Shown one piece after another: positions 1-10,438 of a stretch of 64,000 nucleotides of DNA. The notes under the pieces are model-generated. The model did no database searches and was not told the DNA's origin. It saw nothing but the letters and a program-made list of their open reading frames with translations. This DNA is from Hymenobacter cellulosilyticus (GTDB lineage Bacteria > Bacteroidota > Bacteroidia > Cytophagales > Hymenobacteraceae): positions 4,454,501-4,518,500 of the forward strand of contig NZ_CP095046.1 of assembly GCF_022919215.1 (NCBI RefSeq). Direction: 5' to 3'. How positions within the stretch are numbered: the first letter of the stretch is position 1; every line of letters begins with the position of its first letter. Made by a program: the position numbers and the translations under genes.

Positions 1-10
1 GGGCAGCGGG

Positions 11-1378
11 TTAAGCAGCGGGTTGGGAATCAAGATCAATCGGCTTCATGCGGGGCACCAGGAAGTGCATAAGCACCCAGGCAAACAGGTAAGCGCCCCC
101 GCAGATCAGGAACATGATGAAGTAGGCCGTTTCCTTCTCGCCGATGCTTTCGTAGTACACAAACATGCGCTTCTGCACCAGGGCCGAGAGCAGAATACCG
201 CCCAAGCCGCCGGCCATGCCGCCGATACCCGTCACCGAGGCCACAGCCCGCTTGGGGAACATGTCCGACACCGTAGTGAAGATGTTGGCGCTCCAGGCCT
301 GGTGAGCCGCCGCCGCAATACCGATTACAATGACGGCCAGCCACATATTGATCTGCCCCAGATACTGGGCAAATACGATGGGGAACACGCACAGGGCAAT
401 GAGCAGCATAGAGGTTTTGCGGGCTCGGAATGGCTCCCAGCCTTTGCGGATAAAGTTCAGCGGAATCCAGCCGCCGCCCACGCTGCCAATGCTCGATAGT
501 ACGTACACCATAGCTACCGGAACAGCCACAGCGGTGCCTTTCAGGCCGTATTGCTTGTTGAGGAAGTCGGGCAACCAGAACAGGTAAAACCACCAGATCG
601 GGTCGGTCAGGAACTTGCCGAGCACGAAGGCCCAGGTTTGGCGGAAAGTGAGCAGCTTAAACCACGACACTTTAGGCAGAGTCTCGATAGAAGCGGCGGC
701 CAAGTCATCCACATCCGAGTGGATGTACTCAAATTCGGCTTTGGTCAGCTTGGCGTGGCGGGCAGGCACTTCGTAGAAGTAAAACCACAGTATCAGCCAC
801 ACGAAGCCCAGGGCCCCGGTGATGATGAAGGCCCACTGCCAGCCGATGGTTTCGGCAATAAGCGGTACGGTTAGCGGGGCAATGATGGCGCCCACGTTAG
901 AGCCGGAGTTGAAAATACCCGTCGCCAATGCCCGCTCCTTCTGCGGAAACCACTCGGCCGTGGTTTTGATGGCGGCCGGAAAGTTGCCGGCCTCCGTCAC
1001 GCCCAAAAATGCCCGGGCTACCGAAAAGCCCAGCGTGCTGGTCACGAAGGCGTGCCCGATGGCGGCCAGGCTCCACAGAAACGTCGACAAGGCGTAGCCC
1101 ATCTTGGTGCCGAGCTTGTCGATGATGCGCCCCACGCCCAGCATGCCGAGCGAATAGGCCAGCTTGAAGGCAATTTCAATGTCGGCGTAATCGGCGTCGC
1201 TCCACTTAAACTCGGTTTCGAGGTAGGGCTTCAGCAGCGAGATTACCGCCCGGTCGAGGTAATTGACCGTGGTGGCAAAAAACACCAGGGAGCAGATGGT
1301 CCAGCGGTACTTACCGATGGTATTATCCAACGAGGGCGGGTTGGGCACGGCTGGGGGGATAACCGAGGCTGTTTTCAT
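11..1378 (-). CDS. exuT: Hexuronate/galacturonate MFS transporter (ExuT-like)
   Basis: A major facilitator of about 455 aa with some 12 hydrophobic segments, predicted to import hexuronates such as galacturonate across the inner membrane. The first segment carries NYLDRAVISLL, as in the anion:cation symporter (ACS) family, and the loop after segment 2 carries RIIDKLGTK, the MFS charged loop. It is the last gene of the minus-strand uronate operon. Its ATG overlaps the TGA of the upstream aldolase gene as TGATG, so translation is probably coupled; a GTG one codon earlier is also possible. The substrate is inferred from the family and from the uronate enzymes upstream, since ACS members also carry galactonate, glucarate and other acids. 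The frame is intact. Confidence 0.85.
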   Translation of the reverse strand: MKTASVIPPAVPNPPSLDNTIGKYRWTICSLVFFATTVNYLDRAVISLLKPYLETEFKWSDADYADIEIAFKLAYSLGMLGVGRIIDKLGTKMGYALSTFLWSLAAIGHAFVTSTLGFSVARAFLGVTEAGNFPAAIKTTAEWFPQKERALATGIFNSGSNVGAIIAPLTVPLIAETIGWQWAFIITGALGFVWLILWFYFYEVPARHAKLTKAEFEYIHSDVDDLAAASIETLPKVSWFKLLTFRQTWAFVLGKFLTDPIWWFYLFWLPDFLNKQYGLKGTAVAVPVAMVYVLSSIGSVGGGWIPLNFIRKGWEPFRARKTSMLLIALCVFPIVFAQYLGQINMWLAVIVIGIAAAAHQAWSANIFTTVSDMFPKRAVASVTGIGGMAGGLGGILLSALVQKRMFVYYESIGEKETAYFIMFLICGGAYLFAWVLMHFLVPRMKPIDLDSQPAA

Positions 1379-2034
1379 CACGAAGCGCGAGAGGTGAGAA
1401 ATTGCATGAGCGGCGCAATACGCGGCGCGATGACGGCCACGTCATCGGCACCTTTAAAGAGCTGGGAGCCAATCCCAACCACATTCACACCGGCCCCAAA
1501 CCACTCGGTGAGGCTGGCCTCGGTGGGCTCTACCCCACCGGTTACCATGAGCTTCACCGTGGGCATAGGCCCGCGCAGGCTCTTGATAAAGTCGGGCCCG
1601 AGTACGTTGCCGGGGAAGATTTTCACTAAGCCCGCACCCAGTCGCTGGGCGTTGTAGACCTCGGTGAGCGTCATGGCTCCGGGCACCCAGGCCACGTCCT
1701 GAAGGCGGCAGGCCTCGCCCACTTCAGCCGTCATGATGGGCTGCACCACGAAGGCAGCGCCGGCGCTGATGAACTCCTCGGCCTGGGCGGCGGTGTAGAT
1801 GGTGCCGATGCCCAGGACCATTTCGGGCAGGTGCTCCTGCACGTAGCGCTGCAACTCGGTGAAAACTTCCAGGGCGTTGGTGCCGCGGTTCGTGAATTCA
1901 AAGACGCGGACGCCGCCTTCGTAGCAGGCCTGCACCACGCGCTGGGCGTAGGCGGCATCGGCGTGGAAGAAGACCGGCACCAAAGGCGCTTGCAGCACGC
2001 GCTCCAGAACTTCGGCGGAAGAGTATCGGGACAT
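1378..2034 (-). CDS. eda: KDPG/KHG aldolase
   Basis: A class I aldolase of 218 aa that splits 2-keto-3-deoxy-6-phosphogluconate into pyruvate and glyceraldehyde-3-phosphate, the last step of uronate breakdown. The Schiff-base lysine lies in LVKIFPGNVLGPDF near residue 135, and the substrate-binding block VRVFEFTNRG is near residue 42. The ATG at 2034 is chosen because upstream in-frame sequence up to 2118 does not resemble the family. It lies between kdgK and the transporter and overlaps the latter by one base. A second, related aldolase sits at 32888-33552. The frame is intact. Confidence 0.92.
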   Translation of the reverse strand: MSRYSSAEVLERVLQAPLVPVFFHADAAYAQRVVQACYEGGVRVFEFTNRGTNALEVFTELQRYVQEHLPEMVLGIGTIYTAAQAEEFISAGAAFVVQPIMTAEVGEACRLQDVAWVPGAMTLTEVYNAQRLGAGLVKIFPGNVLGPDFIKSLRGPMPTVKLMVTGGVEPTEASLTEWFGAGVNVVGIGSQLFKGADDVAVIAPRIAPLMQFLTSRAS

Positions 2035-2123
2035 GAATCTGGTTATTAGTTGTTGGTTGTCAGTTGTTAACTTTGAGCTGGCGTCTGCTTCTAACAACTG
2101 ACAGCCAGCACCTAACAACTCCC

Positions 2124-3134
2124 CTAGCGGAGCAGGCGCCCCGAGGTATTGCCTTTCACGACTTCCTCTACCTCGGCCTTGGTGGCCAGATTAAAGTCGC
2201 CGTGAATCGTATGCTTGAGGGCGGAAGAAGCAACCCCGAAAGTCAGGGCCTGCTGCTGGTCGTTGGAAGTCAGCGAGCCGTAAATGAAGCCCGCAATGAA
2301 GGCGTCGCCGCCCCCGATGCGGTCCACGATGGGCACGATGTCGTAGCTGGGGCTTTCCACGAAGTTCTGGCCGTCGTAGAGAATGCCTTTGAGCTGGTTA
2401 TGCGAGGCACTCAGGGTTTCGCGCCGGGTCGTAATCACCTGCTTCACGTTGGGGAAGCGCGCAATCAGCTGTTCAGCCATCGAAGTAAAGCTATGCGCAG
2501 CACCTTCTTGCGGTACAATGCCAAATAAATCTTCGGAATCGTTTTCGGAAGCCACGATTACGTCGCAGCCTTCGACCAGGGCGGGCATGACGTCCTGGGC
2601 TTTCTGCCCGTACTGCCACAGGTTGCGGCGGTAGTTTACGTCGCCCGATACGGTGATGCCCAGGCGGCGGGCAGTTTGAATGGCATCCTGACAGGCCTGG
2701 GCGGCCGCGGCCGAAATGGCCGGGGTGATACCCGTCCAGTGAAACCAGCTGGCGTCTTTCAGAATTTCTTCCCAGTTGAAGTCCTCGGGCCGCAGGTTGG
2801 CAAAAGCCGAGTCGAACCGGTCGTACACCACTTTGCTGGGCCGCATCGAGGCTCCGACTTCTAGAAAGTATAAACCCAGCCGCTCGCCGCGAAACACGGT
2901 GTGCTCCATATTCACGCCGTAGCGCTGAAAGTGCTGGGTGGCGGCCTGGCCTAATTCGTTTGCAGGGAAGCAGGTAACGTGGGCTGCGGGCATGCCCAGC
3001 TGGGTCAGGGACGCGGCCACGTTGGCTTCGCCGCCGCCGTAGGTTGCCTCGAAGGTGGCGGTTTGGGTTAAGCGGTAGTTCAGCGGCGGAGACAACCGCA
3101 GCATAATTTCGCCGAACGTTACTACCTGCTTCAT
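2124..3134 (-). CDS. kdgK: 2-keto-3-deoxygluconate kinase (PfkB family)
   Basis: A ribokinase/PfkB-type sugar kinase of 336 aa that phosphorylates 2-keto-3-deoxygluconate with ATP to give KDPG, the substrate of the next gene. The N-terminal sugar-binding block GGGEANVAASLTQLG is at about residues 33-47, and the C-terminal signature DRIGGGDAFIAGF, with the catalytic Asp in GGGD, is at about residues 270-282. Both key motifs and the length fit the family. It lies directly before eda in the uronate operon, which supports the substrate assignment over fructokinase or ribokinase. The frame is intact. Confidence 0.92.
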   Translation of the reverse strand: MKQVVTFGEIMLRLSPPLNYRLTQTATFEATYGGGEANVAASLTQLGMPAAHVTCFPANELGQAATQHFQRYGVNMEHTVFRGERLGLYFLEVGASMRPSKVVYDRFDSAFANLRPEDFNWEEILKDASWFHWTGITPAISAAAAQACQDAIQTARRLGITVSGDVNYRRNLWQYGQKAQDVMPALVEGCDVIVASENDSEDLFGIVPQEGAAHSFTSMAEQLIARFPNVKQVITTRRETLSASHNQLKGILYDGQNFVESPSYDIVPIVDRIGGGDAFIAGFIYGSLTSNDQQQALTFGVASSALKHTIHGDFNLATKAEVEEVVKGNTSGRLLR

Positions 3135-3201
3135 CTAGGGGTGGTTGTTGAGTAGAGTAATGAGGAAAGAGCGGGCCGGCCGTGAGCCGGCCCACCGCAA
3201 G

Positions 3202-4652
3202 CTAGGCTTTCTCGGCTAAGCTGGCTGCTTCGACAGCCTCAGCCCGGGTTTCGAAGCCGAAGTATTGGCGGGCGTTGTGGAAGCAGATGTTCTGTACCAT
3301 CGTGCCAACCAGCTCCATATCGTCGGGCAGCTCTCCGTTTTCCACGTCGTTGCCGAGGATGTTGCACAAAATGCGGCGGAAGTACTCGTGGCGCGGGTAC
3401 GAGAGGAAGGAACGCGAGTCGGTGAGCATGCCCACGAAGCGGCTCAGCAGGCCCAGGTTCGACAGGGCGTTGATTTGCCGCTCCATACCGTCTTTTTGGT
3501 CGAGAAACCACCAGCCCGAGCCGAACTGCAGCTTACCGGGCACAGTGCCGTCCTGGAAGTTGCCAATCATGGTGGCAAACAGCTCGTTGTCGGCTGGGTT
3601 CAGGTTGTAGAGAATGGTTTTAGCCAGTTTGTCCTGGGTGTCGAGGCGGTCGAGAAACTTGCTCATGGCCTGGCCCTGGGCGAAGTCGCCGATAGAGTCC
3701 CAACCGGTATCAGGGCCGAGCTGCCGCAGCTGCCGGGCGTTGTTGTTGCGCAAGGCACCCACGTGGTACTGCTGGGTCCAGCTTTTCTCCCAGTCGAGCT
3801 CCGCCAGGAATACCAGCATGGCCGACTTGAATTGCAGGATTTCGCTTTGCTCCAATGTTTCGCCGCCGCGCACTTTGGCGAAGATGCGGCTGATGTCGGC
3901 GTCGGTGTAGTCGGCGGCGTAGATTTGCTCTAGGCCGTGGTCCGACAAGCGGCAACCCAGGGCGGCAAAGTAGTCGTGGCGCACGCGCAGGGCCGTGAGC
4001 AGGTCCTGGTAGGTCAGGATTTCCACGGCGGCCGAAGTACCCAGCTTGTCGAGGTAGGCATTATAGCCCGCGGGGTCTTCCGGCGACATGGCTTTATCGG
4101 CCCGGAACGTAGGCAGTACCTGCACGCCGAAATCAGCGGCGGCCAGGGCGCGGTGGTGCTCCAAAGAGTCCGAAGGGTCGTCGGTGGTGCACAGGGTCTG
4201 CACGTTCATCTTGCGCAGCAGGTTGCGCACCGAGTATTCCGGGGTACGCAGCAAGGCTGAGCAGTGGTCGTAGATGCGGCGGGCCGACTCCTTGTTGAGC
4301 AGCTCTGTGACGCCGAAGTAGCGCTGCAGCTCCAGGTGAGTCCAGTGGTAGAGCGGGTTGCGCAGGGTGTAGGGCACGGTTTCGGCCCACTTCTCAAACT
4401 TCTCCCAGTCCGACGCGTCGCCGGTGATGTAGCGCTCATCGATGCCGTTGGTGCGCATGGCCCGCCACTTGTAATGGTCGCCGTAGAGCCAGATCTGCGT
4501 CAGGTTCTCAAACTGCTTGTCTTCGGCAATCTGGTCGGGCAGCAAGTGGTTGTGGTAGTCGATGATGGGCTGCGGGCCGCAAACTGGTGGTACAGCGTGC
4601 GGGCCGTTTCGGTCTGCAGCAGAAAATCCGCGTCGAGGAAAGGCTTTTTCAT
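3202..4652 (-). CDS. uxaC: Uronate isomerase (one-base frameshift near 4577)
   Basis: Glucuronate/galacturonate isomerase of the amidohydrolase fold, about 483 aa when repaired, converting D-galacturonate to D-tagaturonate. The N-terminus at 4652 reads MKKPFLDADFLLQTETAR, typical of UxaC. The frame then breaks inside the conserved PIIDYHNH block and resumes as LLPDQIAEDKQFENL, as expected for the family. Restoring one C in the run near 4577 joins the two parts and puts the HxH-type metal motif (YHNH) back in frame. Known members are about 470 aa. It lies between uxaA and kdgK. I regard the break as a sequencing error. Confidence 0.88.
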
Positions 4653-4787
4653 AATCACAAGGCCGGGTGGGAAGTCGGCTTATAAGAGTGTGGTCGGGTT
4701 ACAAAGGCAAAAAAATGACAGAAAGCCAGGCCGGCCTCCTGAACTCTCCTGCGAAGAAGAATTCGGAATGCCACGCCTGCCGCGAGT

Positions 4788-6443
4788 TTAGAGCGACACG
4801 CCGCGCTTCCAGGGAATGAAGTCGGTTTGGCCGTGGCGCACGGCGGCCACTTCCTCGCCGCTGGCGACGCGGATGACGTAGTCCAGAATCCGCTCCCCGG
4901 CCTGCTCAATGGTTTCTTCGCCGTCGATAACGGTGCCAGTGTTGATGTCAATGATGTCGGGCATGCGGTTGGCCAGGGCCGTGTTGCTCGAAATCTTCAC
5001 CACGGGCGCAATCGGGTTGCCGGTAGGCGTACCCAGACCGGTGGTAAAGAGCACGATATTGGCCCCCGAACCTACCTCAGCGGTGGTCGACTCCACGTCG
5101 TTGCCGGGCGTGCAAAGCAGGTTCAGGCCGGGCTTGGTCACCAATTCGGGGTAGTCGAGCACGGCCACGACCGGCGAAGAGCCACCCTTGCGCGCGGCAC
5201 CCGCCGATTTCATGGCGTCGGTAATCAGACCGTCGCGGATGTTGCCCGGCGAGGGGTTCATGTCGAAGCCCGAACCCACGGCTACTGCCGATTCGCCGTA
5301 GGCTTTCATCAGGGAGCTAAACCGCTCGGCTGTCGGCTGGTCTACCGAGCGGTCGACGAGTTCCTGTTCCACGCCGCAGAGCTCGGGAAACTCGGCCAGA
5401 ATAACCGAGCCGCCGAGGGCCACGAGCATATCCGAGACGTGACCCACGGCGGGGTTGGCCGAAATACCCGAGAATCCGTCCGAGCCGCCGCACTCCAGGC
5501 CAATGGTGAGCTTGCTCAACGGGGCGGGCTGGCGGTGCTGGGCGTTGGCCTGCATCAGGCCGGCGAAGGTCTGGCGCAACGCCGTGCTGATCAGGGCCTC
5601 TTCCGTGCCGATTTTCTGCTGCTCCAGAATGTAGAGCGGCTTGTAGAACTGGGGACTGCGCTTGTTGATTTCGTCCTGGAGCATGCTCACCTGGGCGTTC
5701 TGGCAACCCAGACTCAGCACCGTAGCGCCGGCCACGTTAGGGTGGGTGATGTAGCCAGCCAGCAGGCCGCAAAGCGTCTGGGCATCCTGGCGGATACCGC
5801 CGCAGCCACCTTCGTGCTGCAAAAACCGCACGCCGTCTACGTTGGGGAACAGGCGGGGCTTCTGCCGGCTGGTTTCAGCCGAGTGCAGGTCAGTAGCCAG
5901 GATTTCCTCCACCGTTTTGCCGGCCTGCATCAGCGAAATCAGCTCCTGGGTCTGGGGCTGGTAGCTTTTCTTCCGGCCGTAGCCCAGGTCGTCCACCAAG
6001 GCTGCTTCGAGCACCTGAATGTTGCGGTTTTCGCAGAATACCAGCGGAATCACCAGCCAGTAGTTGGCCGTGCCCACGCGGCCGTCGGCGCGGTGGAAGC
6101 CCATGAAGGTGCGCTCCTGCCACTTGGACACGTCGGGCACGGGCCAGTTCAGGCGGTGCATGCCGGAGGTTTGGTCAAATGAGTCGGTGGCGTGCTGAAT
6201 GTTGGACGTGGTGAGCAGGCCGCCGAGCGGAATCGGCTGGCGGACTTTGCCCACGAGTACACCGTACATGTGGACCAAGTCGCCGGGCTCGAAGGCGTGG
6301 GGCGCTACTTTATGCTTGGCCGGAATGGCCTGGGTAGTCGTAATCATGCCGTCCTTCCACGGCACGGGCGTACCGATAGGCAGGTCCGTGAGGGCTACCA
6401 GGACGTTGTCGTGCGGATGAATCTGGGCTACTAAATGCTTCAT
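4788..6443 (-). CDS. uxaA: Altronate dehydratase
   Basis: An enzyme of 551 aa that dehydrates D-altronate to 2-keto-3-deoxygluconate in the cytoplasm. The first about 90 residues form the SAF-like N-terminal domain (LVAQIHPHDNVLVALTDL). The catalytic part carries the family blocks DGRVGTANYWLV, HEGGCGGIRQD and LECGGSDGFSGISANP, with cysteines suited to binding an iron centre. The ATG overlaps the repaired stop of uxaB as ATGA, suggesting coupled translation. Full length, both domains present, frame intact. Confidence 0.95.
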   Translation of the reverse strand: MKHLVAQIHPHDNVLVALTDLPIGTPVPWKDGMITTTQAIPAKHKVAPHAFEPGDLVHMYGVLVGKVRQPIPLGGLLTTSNIQHATDSFDQTSGMHRLNWPVPDVSKWQERTFMGFHRADGRVGTANYWLVIPLVFCENRNIQVLEAALVDDLGYGRKKSYQPQTQELISLMQAGKTVEEILATDLHSAETSRQKPRLFPNVDGVRFLQHEGGCGGIRQDAQTLCGLLAGYITHPNVAGATVLSLGCQNAQVSMLQDEINKRSPQFYKPLYILEQQKIGTEEALISTALRQTFAGLMQANAQHRQPAPLSKLTIGLECGGSDGFSGISANPAVGHVSDMLVALGGSVILAEFPELCGVEQELVDRSVDQPTAERFSSLMKAYGESAVAVGSGFDMNPSPGNIRDGLITDAMKSAGAARKGGSSPVVAVLDYPELVTKPGLNLLCTPGNDVESTTAEVGSGANIVLFTTGLGTPTGNPIAPVVKISSNTALANRMPDIIDINTGTVIDGEETIEQAGERILDYVIRVASGEEVAAVRHGQTDFIPWKRGVSL

Positions 6444-7964
6444 GAGGCAAGGGAAACCTTTTGGGTGAAATAGCTGGCCAGCGTAGTGGCCGCGCCGTCC
6501 TGCAACAGCTTGTGCAGGTACTTCTCGACGCGGGCCGCGAAGCCAGGCAGTTGGGCCAGGTCATGGCCCAGAGGGTTTTATTACGCAGGACGGTCCCGAT
6601 TAATTCCGCCGGAGCCTGGCGCTGCCAGAGGTCGGCAAAGTAGCCGGCCTTCTCGTCCTGAATCGGGTAAGCCTGGCCATTTGCTTCGCCGTACCACACG
6701 TCGTCGTGCTGCTGAGTGCCGCGCATAAAGAGCAGGTAAGCGGCAAAACCCAGAGCCATGTAGTCGGGCACCACGGCCAGCTTCTTGTAGTAATGCAGCA
6801 GCGTAGGCACGTTGCGCATCTGAATTTTCATGGTGTAGTTGAGCGTGATGCCCAGCCACCGGTGCTCGATGTAAGGGTTGCGGAACCGGTCCAGCACCTG
6901 CATGCCGAAGCGCTGCCCCACTTTTTCATCTACGTTGTAGGGAATGCCGGGCAGCAGATCAGCCAGCATCAGGTTCTGGATAAAGCCGGCCATAGCCGCG
7001 TCGTCCATGGCCCCGCGCACGGTGTCGAAACCGGCCAGATACGCCAGGCCGCAGCTGAGCGTGTGGGTGCCGTTGAGCAAACGCAGCTTCAATTCGCGGA
7101 ACAAGTCGATGTTGGGCTGCACGATGACGCCGGCATCGGCCTGCTCAAACGACAGCACCGACTTGACGCGGGCATCACCCTCAATGGCCCAGAGCAAGTA
7201 GGCTTCCGACATCGTGAGCAAGTCGTCGGAATAGCCCAGCTCGGCTTCCAGGGCAGCCTGAGTGGCAGCGTCGGGGCGGCCGGGCACGATGCGGTCCACG
7301 AGAGAGTTGCAGAACGAATTGGCCGATTCCAGCCACTCAATGAACTCGGCGTCGAGGCCGTTGAGGTGGGCCAGCTCCAGCACGATGCTTTCCAGCTTCG
7401 TGCCGTTGTTGGGAATCAGTTCGGTGGGCACAATGACCAAACCTTTGTCGGCAGCGCCGTTGAACGCCTGGTAGCGGGCGTAGAGCACGGCCAGCAGCTT
7501 GCCGGGAAACGACTGGGCGGGCTTTGCTTGATAGACTCCGAAACCAGCTGAATGCCGACTTCGGTGGTGTTGGAAATGACCACCGTCAGCTCCGGATTGC
7601 GGGCTACGTCCAGCACCTGCTCCCACTGGCTTTTGGCCGACAGCACCCGGCTGATAGCCGAGCAGACTACATTTTCTTCAACGGTCTGCCCATCGGCCAC
7701 ACCGCGGATGCTGAGGGTGTAGAGCCCGTCCTGCCGGTCGAAAGCCGTAGCGTCGCCCCCGTCAGTCGACTTGACCACCACAATGCGGCCGTTGAAAATA
7801 CCCTGGCGGTTGGCTTTGTCGATAAGGTAGTCGGGTAGGCCGCGCAGCAGCACGCCGGTACCGAACTGCAGCACTTTTTCGGGCAGTTCAACGTGTTTCG
7901 CCTCGGGCATTGCTACCACCGAGGACGAGAGGGCGAGTGCCGCTTGTTTGGATAGATTGGCCAT
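6440..7964 (-). CDS. uxaB: Tagaturonate reductase (two one-base frameshifts)
   Basis: An NADH-dependent altronate oxidoreductase of the mannitol dehydrogenase family, about 508 aa when repaired, reducing tagaturonate to altronate. The N-terminal Rossmann region reads VLQFGTGVLLRGLPDYLID, and the C-terminal half holds GTHTLSCGLAYLAG and YIEHRWLGITLNY. Breaks occur near 7525 (within SPPQSFPGKL) and near 6570 (within KTLWGHDLAQLPGF). Adding one C and one G restores a single frame ending in TGA at 6440-6442, which overlaps the uxaA ATG. Both missing bases fall in short C or G runs. Its position between the lyase fusion and uxaA fits the pathway. Confidence 0.88.
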
Positions 7965-7974
7965 AATCAGCGCC

Positions 7975-10060
7975 TTATATTTTGCTTCCTTCTTTCTTCT
8001 CCCACTTCTGCTGCCACTTCGGATAGTCCTTGGTCAGCAATTTTTGCGGCCAGGTGCTGGCGTACACGTAGCCGGCCCGGCGCTCATTCTCAATCTCGCT
8101 GAGTTGGCTGCGCTTCTGCCCGTCGCGCCCCACGTAAATTGGCTTGTTGGTTTCCAGGTCGTAGAAGCGGGCCCAGAGTACGGCGCCGGCTTCGGGCACA
8201 ATCACCCGGTCGCGACCAGTGGGCTGCGCGGCGTCCACAACGTCCTTGAGCACGTAGCCTTCCATCTTCACTGCCTGAAACCAGGCCACCGCCGCCTGAA
8301 TCGACTTTTTCACCTCGGGCGAAGGATTATCCAGACTCATTAGAAACTGGACGATGCCCACGCTTTCGGCGCCGCTGAGCGAGGCCAGCTCAAAGGCCCG
8401 GGCCTTCACCGGCAGCAGGGTTTTGCGGTCGTGCTGGGCGCACCAGGCGGTAAGCTTGCCGTTCTGCACGTACTGGGTTTTGAGAATGCAGCTCACCCCC
8501 TTGTCCACGGCCAGCTTGGCGGCTGAGGCCAGCGTTGGGTCCAGGGCAGCGTACTCGCCCTGCTTTTCGGCCACGGCCTTAAGCAGGTTCAACACCCGCA
8601 CCATAGCGTTATCGTTGTAGGTAATCTGGGCGCGGTAGCCGCTGCTGTCGGGGTAAAACTGGGGAAGCCGCCGTTTTTGTGCTGCATTTTGAGCAGGTAG
8701 CGGATGCCCTTTTCGGCGCTCTGGCGGTAGGCCGGATTGCCGGTAGCTTTGTAGGCCTTAGCCAGGTACTCGATTTCCCGGGTCGTGGCGTTGTTGTCGA
8801 TGGTGGCGTCCTTGGCGTTGGCGGCAGCCAGGGTAGCGGCTTTCACGGCGGCACTCAGCGGAGCTTTGTAGTCCACCTTTTTTTCCTTCACGGCCTTGGG
8901 CCAGCCCCCGATACTGCGCTGGTAGACCAGCATTTTTTCGGCCGTGGTGTCAATGGCTTCGGCCAGCAGCCCGCCCATTTTCAGGGTTTGGGAAGCCGAA
9001 GCCGCGCGGCCCCAAACTGCTTCCACTGCTCCCCGAAGGTCCAGGCGGCGTCAATCTGCTTGGCTTTGGGCGCATTTTCGGCGGTGTTCAGGTTGTCGCG
9101 GTGCCAGGCGTAGTCGCCGCCCTGACGGTGGCAGCCGGCGTAGTATACCCGGCGGCCCCACTGCGGCGTGCCCTTGCCCGACTGCGCGGCGTAGATATCC
9201 GCGTCGGCCATATTTTTAGGAAATTGGCAGTCAATCAGGTAGAACTGCGACTCGGTGTGGTAGCGGCCCAGCTTGAAGTTGTCGTCGCCCTCGAAGGTGC
9301 AGTTTTTGAGCACCGTTTTGGCGTCTTTGCTGCCCGAGCCGTCGTGCCAGATGGCGGCATTCATATTGTGGCAGATGAAGCGGCAATTCTCGGCAAACGC
9401 CCAGCCGCGCGGACAGTAAAAATCCACGCTGCCTTCCATGGTGCAGTCCTTGAAGTAGTACACGCCGGCTTCGGCGTCCCAGGGGCTCACCGTGTCATTG
9501 CCCAGGGTCCGGAAGGTGCAGTTCTTCACCGTTAGCCGGGTCGTGCCCTTGCCGGTGTAGAGCGCCATCTGGTGGTCCGACTTCTTAATAACCTTCTTGC
9601 CCGTCGGGTCCGAGGGGCAGTCGATGGTGACGGGTCCCGTGGCTTCGGCGCCGTAGGTGTTCAGCACCGTCAGCTTTTCGAGCGTGATGTCGGGGCTGTT
9701 GCGCAGGCTCAGCGTAGCAATAGTCCAGTCGTTGGCGGTAGCCGGGTCGCAGCGGAAGATGGCGTTGGCCTGGGCAATGGTGATGACCACGCCCTTTTCC
9801 GACTCACCCTGCAGGGTAATATGGTCTTTGCCGTCGATAAAGACCTTTTCCTTATAGGTGCCTTTCTTGATGCGAATCACCCGTTGCTGGGTGGCGCTGG
9901 CGGGCAGGCTGTTGACGGCGGCCTGAATGGTCGGGAAGTCGCCCGAGCCATCCAGTGCCACCGTCAAATGCTGTGCGTAGGCCGAGGAAACCTCTCCCAA
10001 AATTGCCCCAGCCAGCACAAGCATTGCCTTCAAATACCCTTTCATTCTTTCTTCTTTCAA
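7975..10060 (-). CDS. Pectinesterase (CE8)-pectate lyase (PL10) fusion (two frameshifts)
   Basis: A secreted two-domain pectin enzyme, about 695 aa when repaired. A signal peptide (MKGYLKAMLVLAGAILGEV) is followed by a CE8 methylesterase domain to about residue 345, which starts LTVALDGSGDFPTIQAAVN and carries VDFYCPRGWAFAEN at the position of the usual VDFIFG active-site block. A PL10 (PelA-type) pectate lyase domain follows, with YQRSIGGWPK and QNGKLTAWCAQHD. Losses near 9011 and near 8660 (GGFPQFYPDSSG block) split it into three frames; each is repaired by one base. There is no stop or spacer between the domains, so fusion is the simplest reading; two separate genes are less likely. The start may instead be the ATG at 10045. 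De-esterification and cleavage in one chain would feed the downstream uronate enzymes. Confidence 0.78.
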
Positions 10061-10075
10061 GTCGCCTTTGCAGGT

Positions 10076-10426
10076 CTACACAAAATCTTCCCGCATCGGC
10101 GAAAACGCGTCAAGCAGCACGCCGGCCTCCAGACACACCACGCCGTGCCACACATCGGAGGGCACATAAAACGCGTCGCCGGCCCGCAGCACCTGCTTTT
10201 CCTCGCCCAGGGTCACTTCGAACACCCCGCTTTGGATGTAGCTCTGCTGCACGTGCACGTGGTGGTGCATGGCCCCTACCCCGCCGGTTTCGAAGGTGAC
10301 CTTTACCAGCATCATCTGCGCGTCGTAGGAAATGATGCGGCGGCGCATGCCGGGCCCGACGTCTTTCCAGTCGGCGCCTTCTTCCGAAATGAAGCTGGCC
10401 GGAATGTCCTTAGTGTCTGTTGTCAT
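10076..10426 (-). CDS. kdgF: Cupin protein KdgF
   Basis: A single-domain cupin of 116 aa. KdgF proteins speed the linearisation of 4,5-unsaturated galacturonate, the product of pectate lyase and unsaturated glucuronyl hydrolase action, toward 5-keto-4-deoxyuronate. The metal-binding set is visible in MHHHVHVQQSYIQSG (cupin motif 1) and in PSDVWHGV (motif 2). It lies 12 bases after kduI, whose substrate it would supply. Length and context match pectin-operon KdgF well. The frame is intact. Confidence 0.88.
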   Translation of the reverse strand: MTTDTKDIPASFISEEGADWKDVGPGMRRRIISYDAQMMLVKVTFETGGVGAMHHHVHVQQSYIQSGVFEVTLGEEKQVLRAGDAFYVPSDVWHGVVCLEAGVLLDAFSPMREDFV

Positions 10427-10438
10427 GCTAGCAAACGG

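Noticed and set aside
4827..6182. Long open frame of 451 codons antisense to uxaA
   Set aside because: It mirrors the codons of an intact, conserved gene; the translation is low-complexity Gly/Val/Ala/His-rich and matches no family, a usual effect of high G+C.
8981..10060. Pectinesterase as a complete separate gene ending at 8981
   Set aside because: The last residues before the stop (ARLRLPKP) are frame-shifted from the linker sequence, and a one-base repair carries on directly into the PL10 domain.
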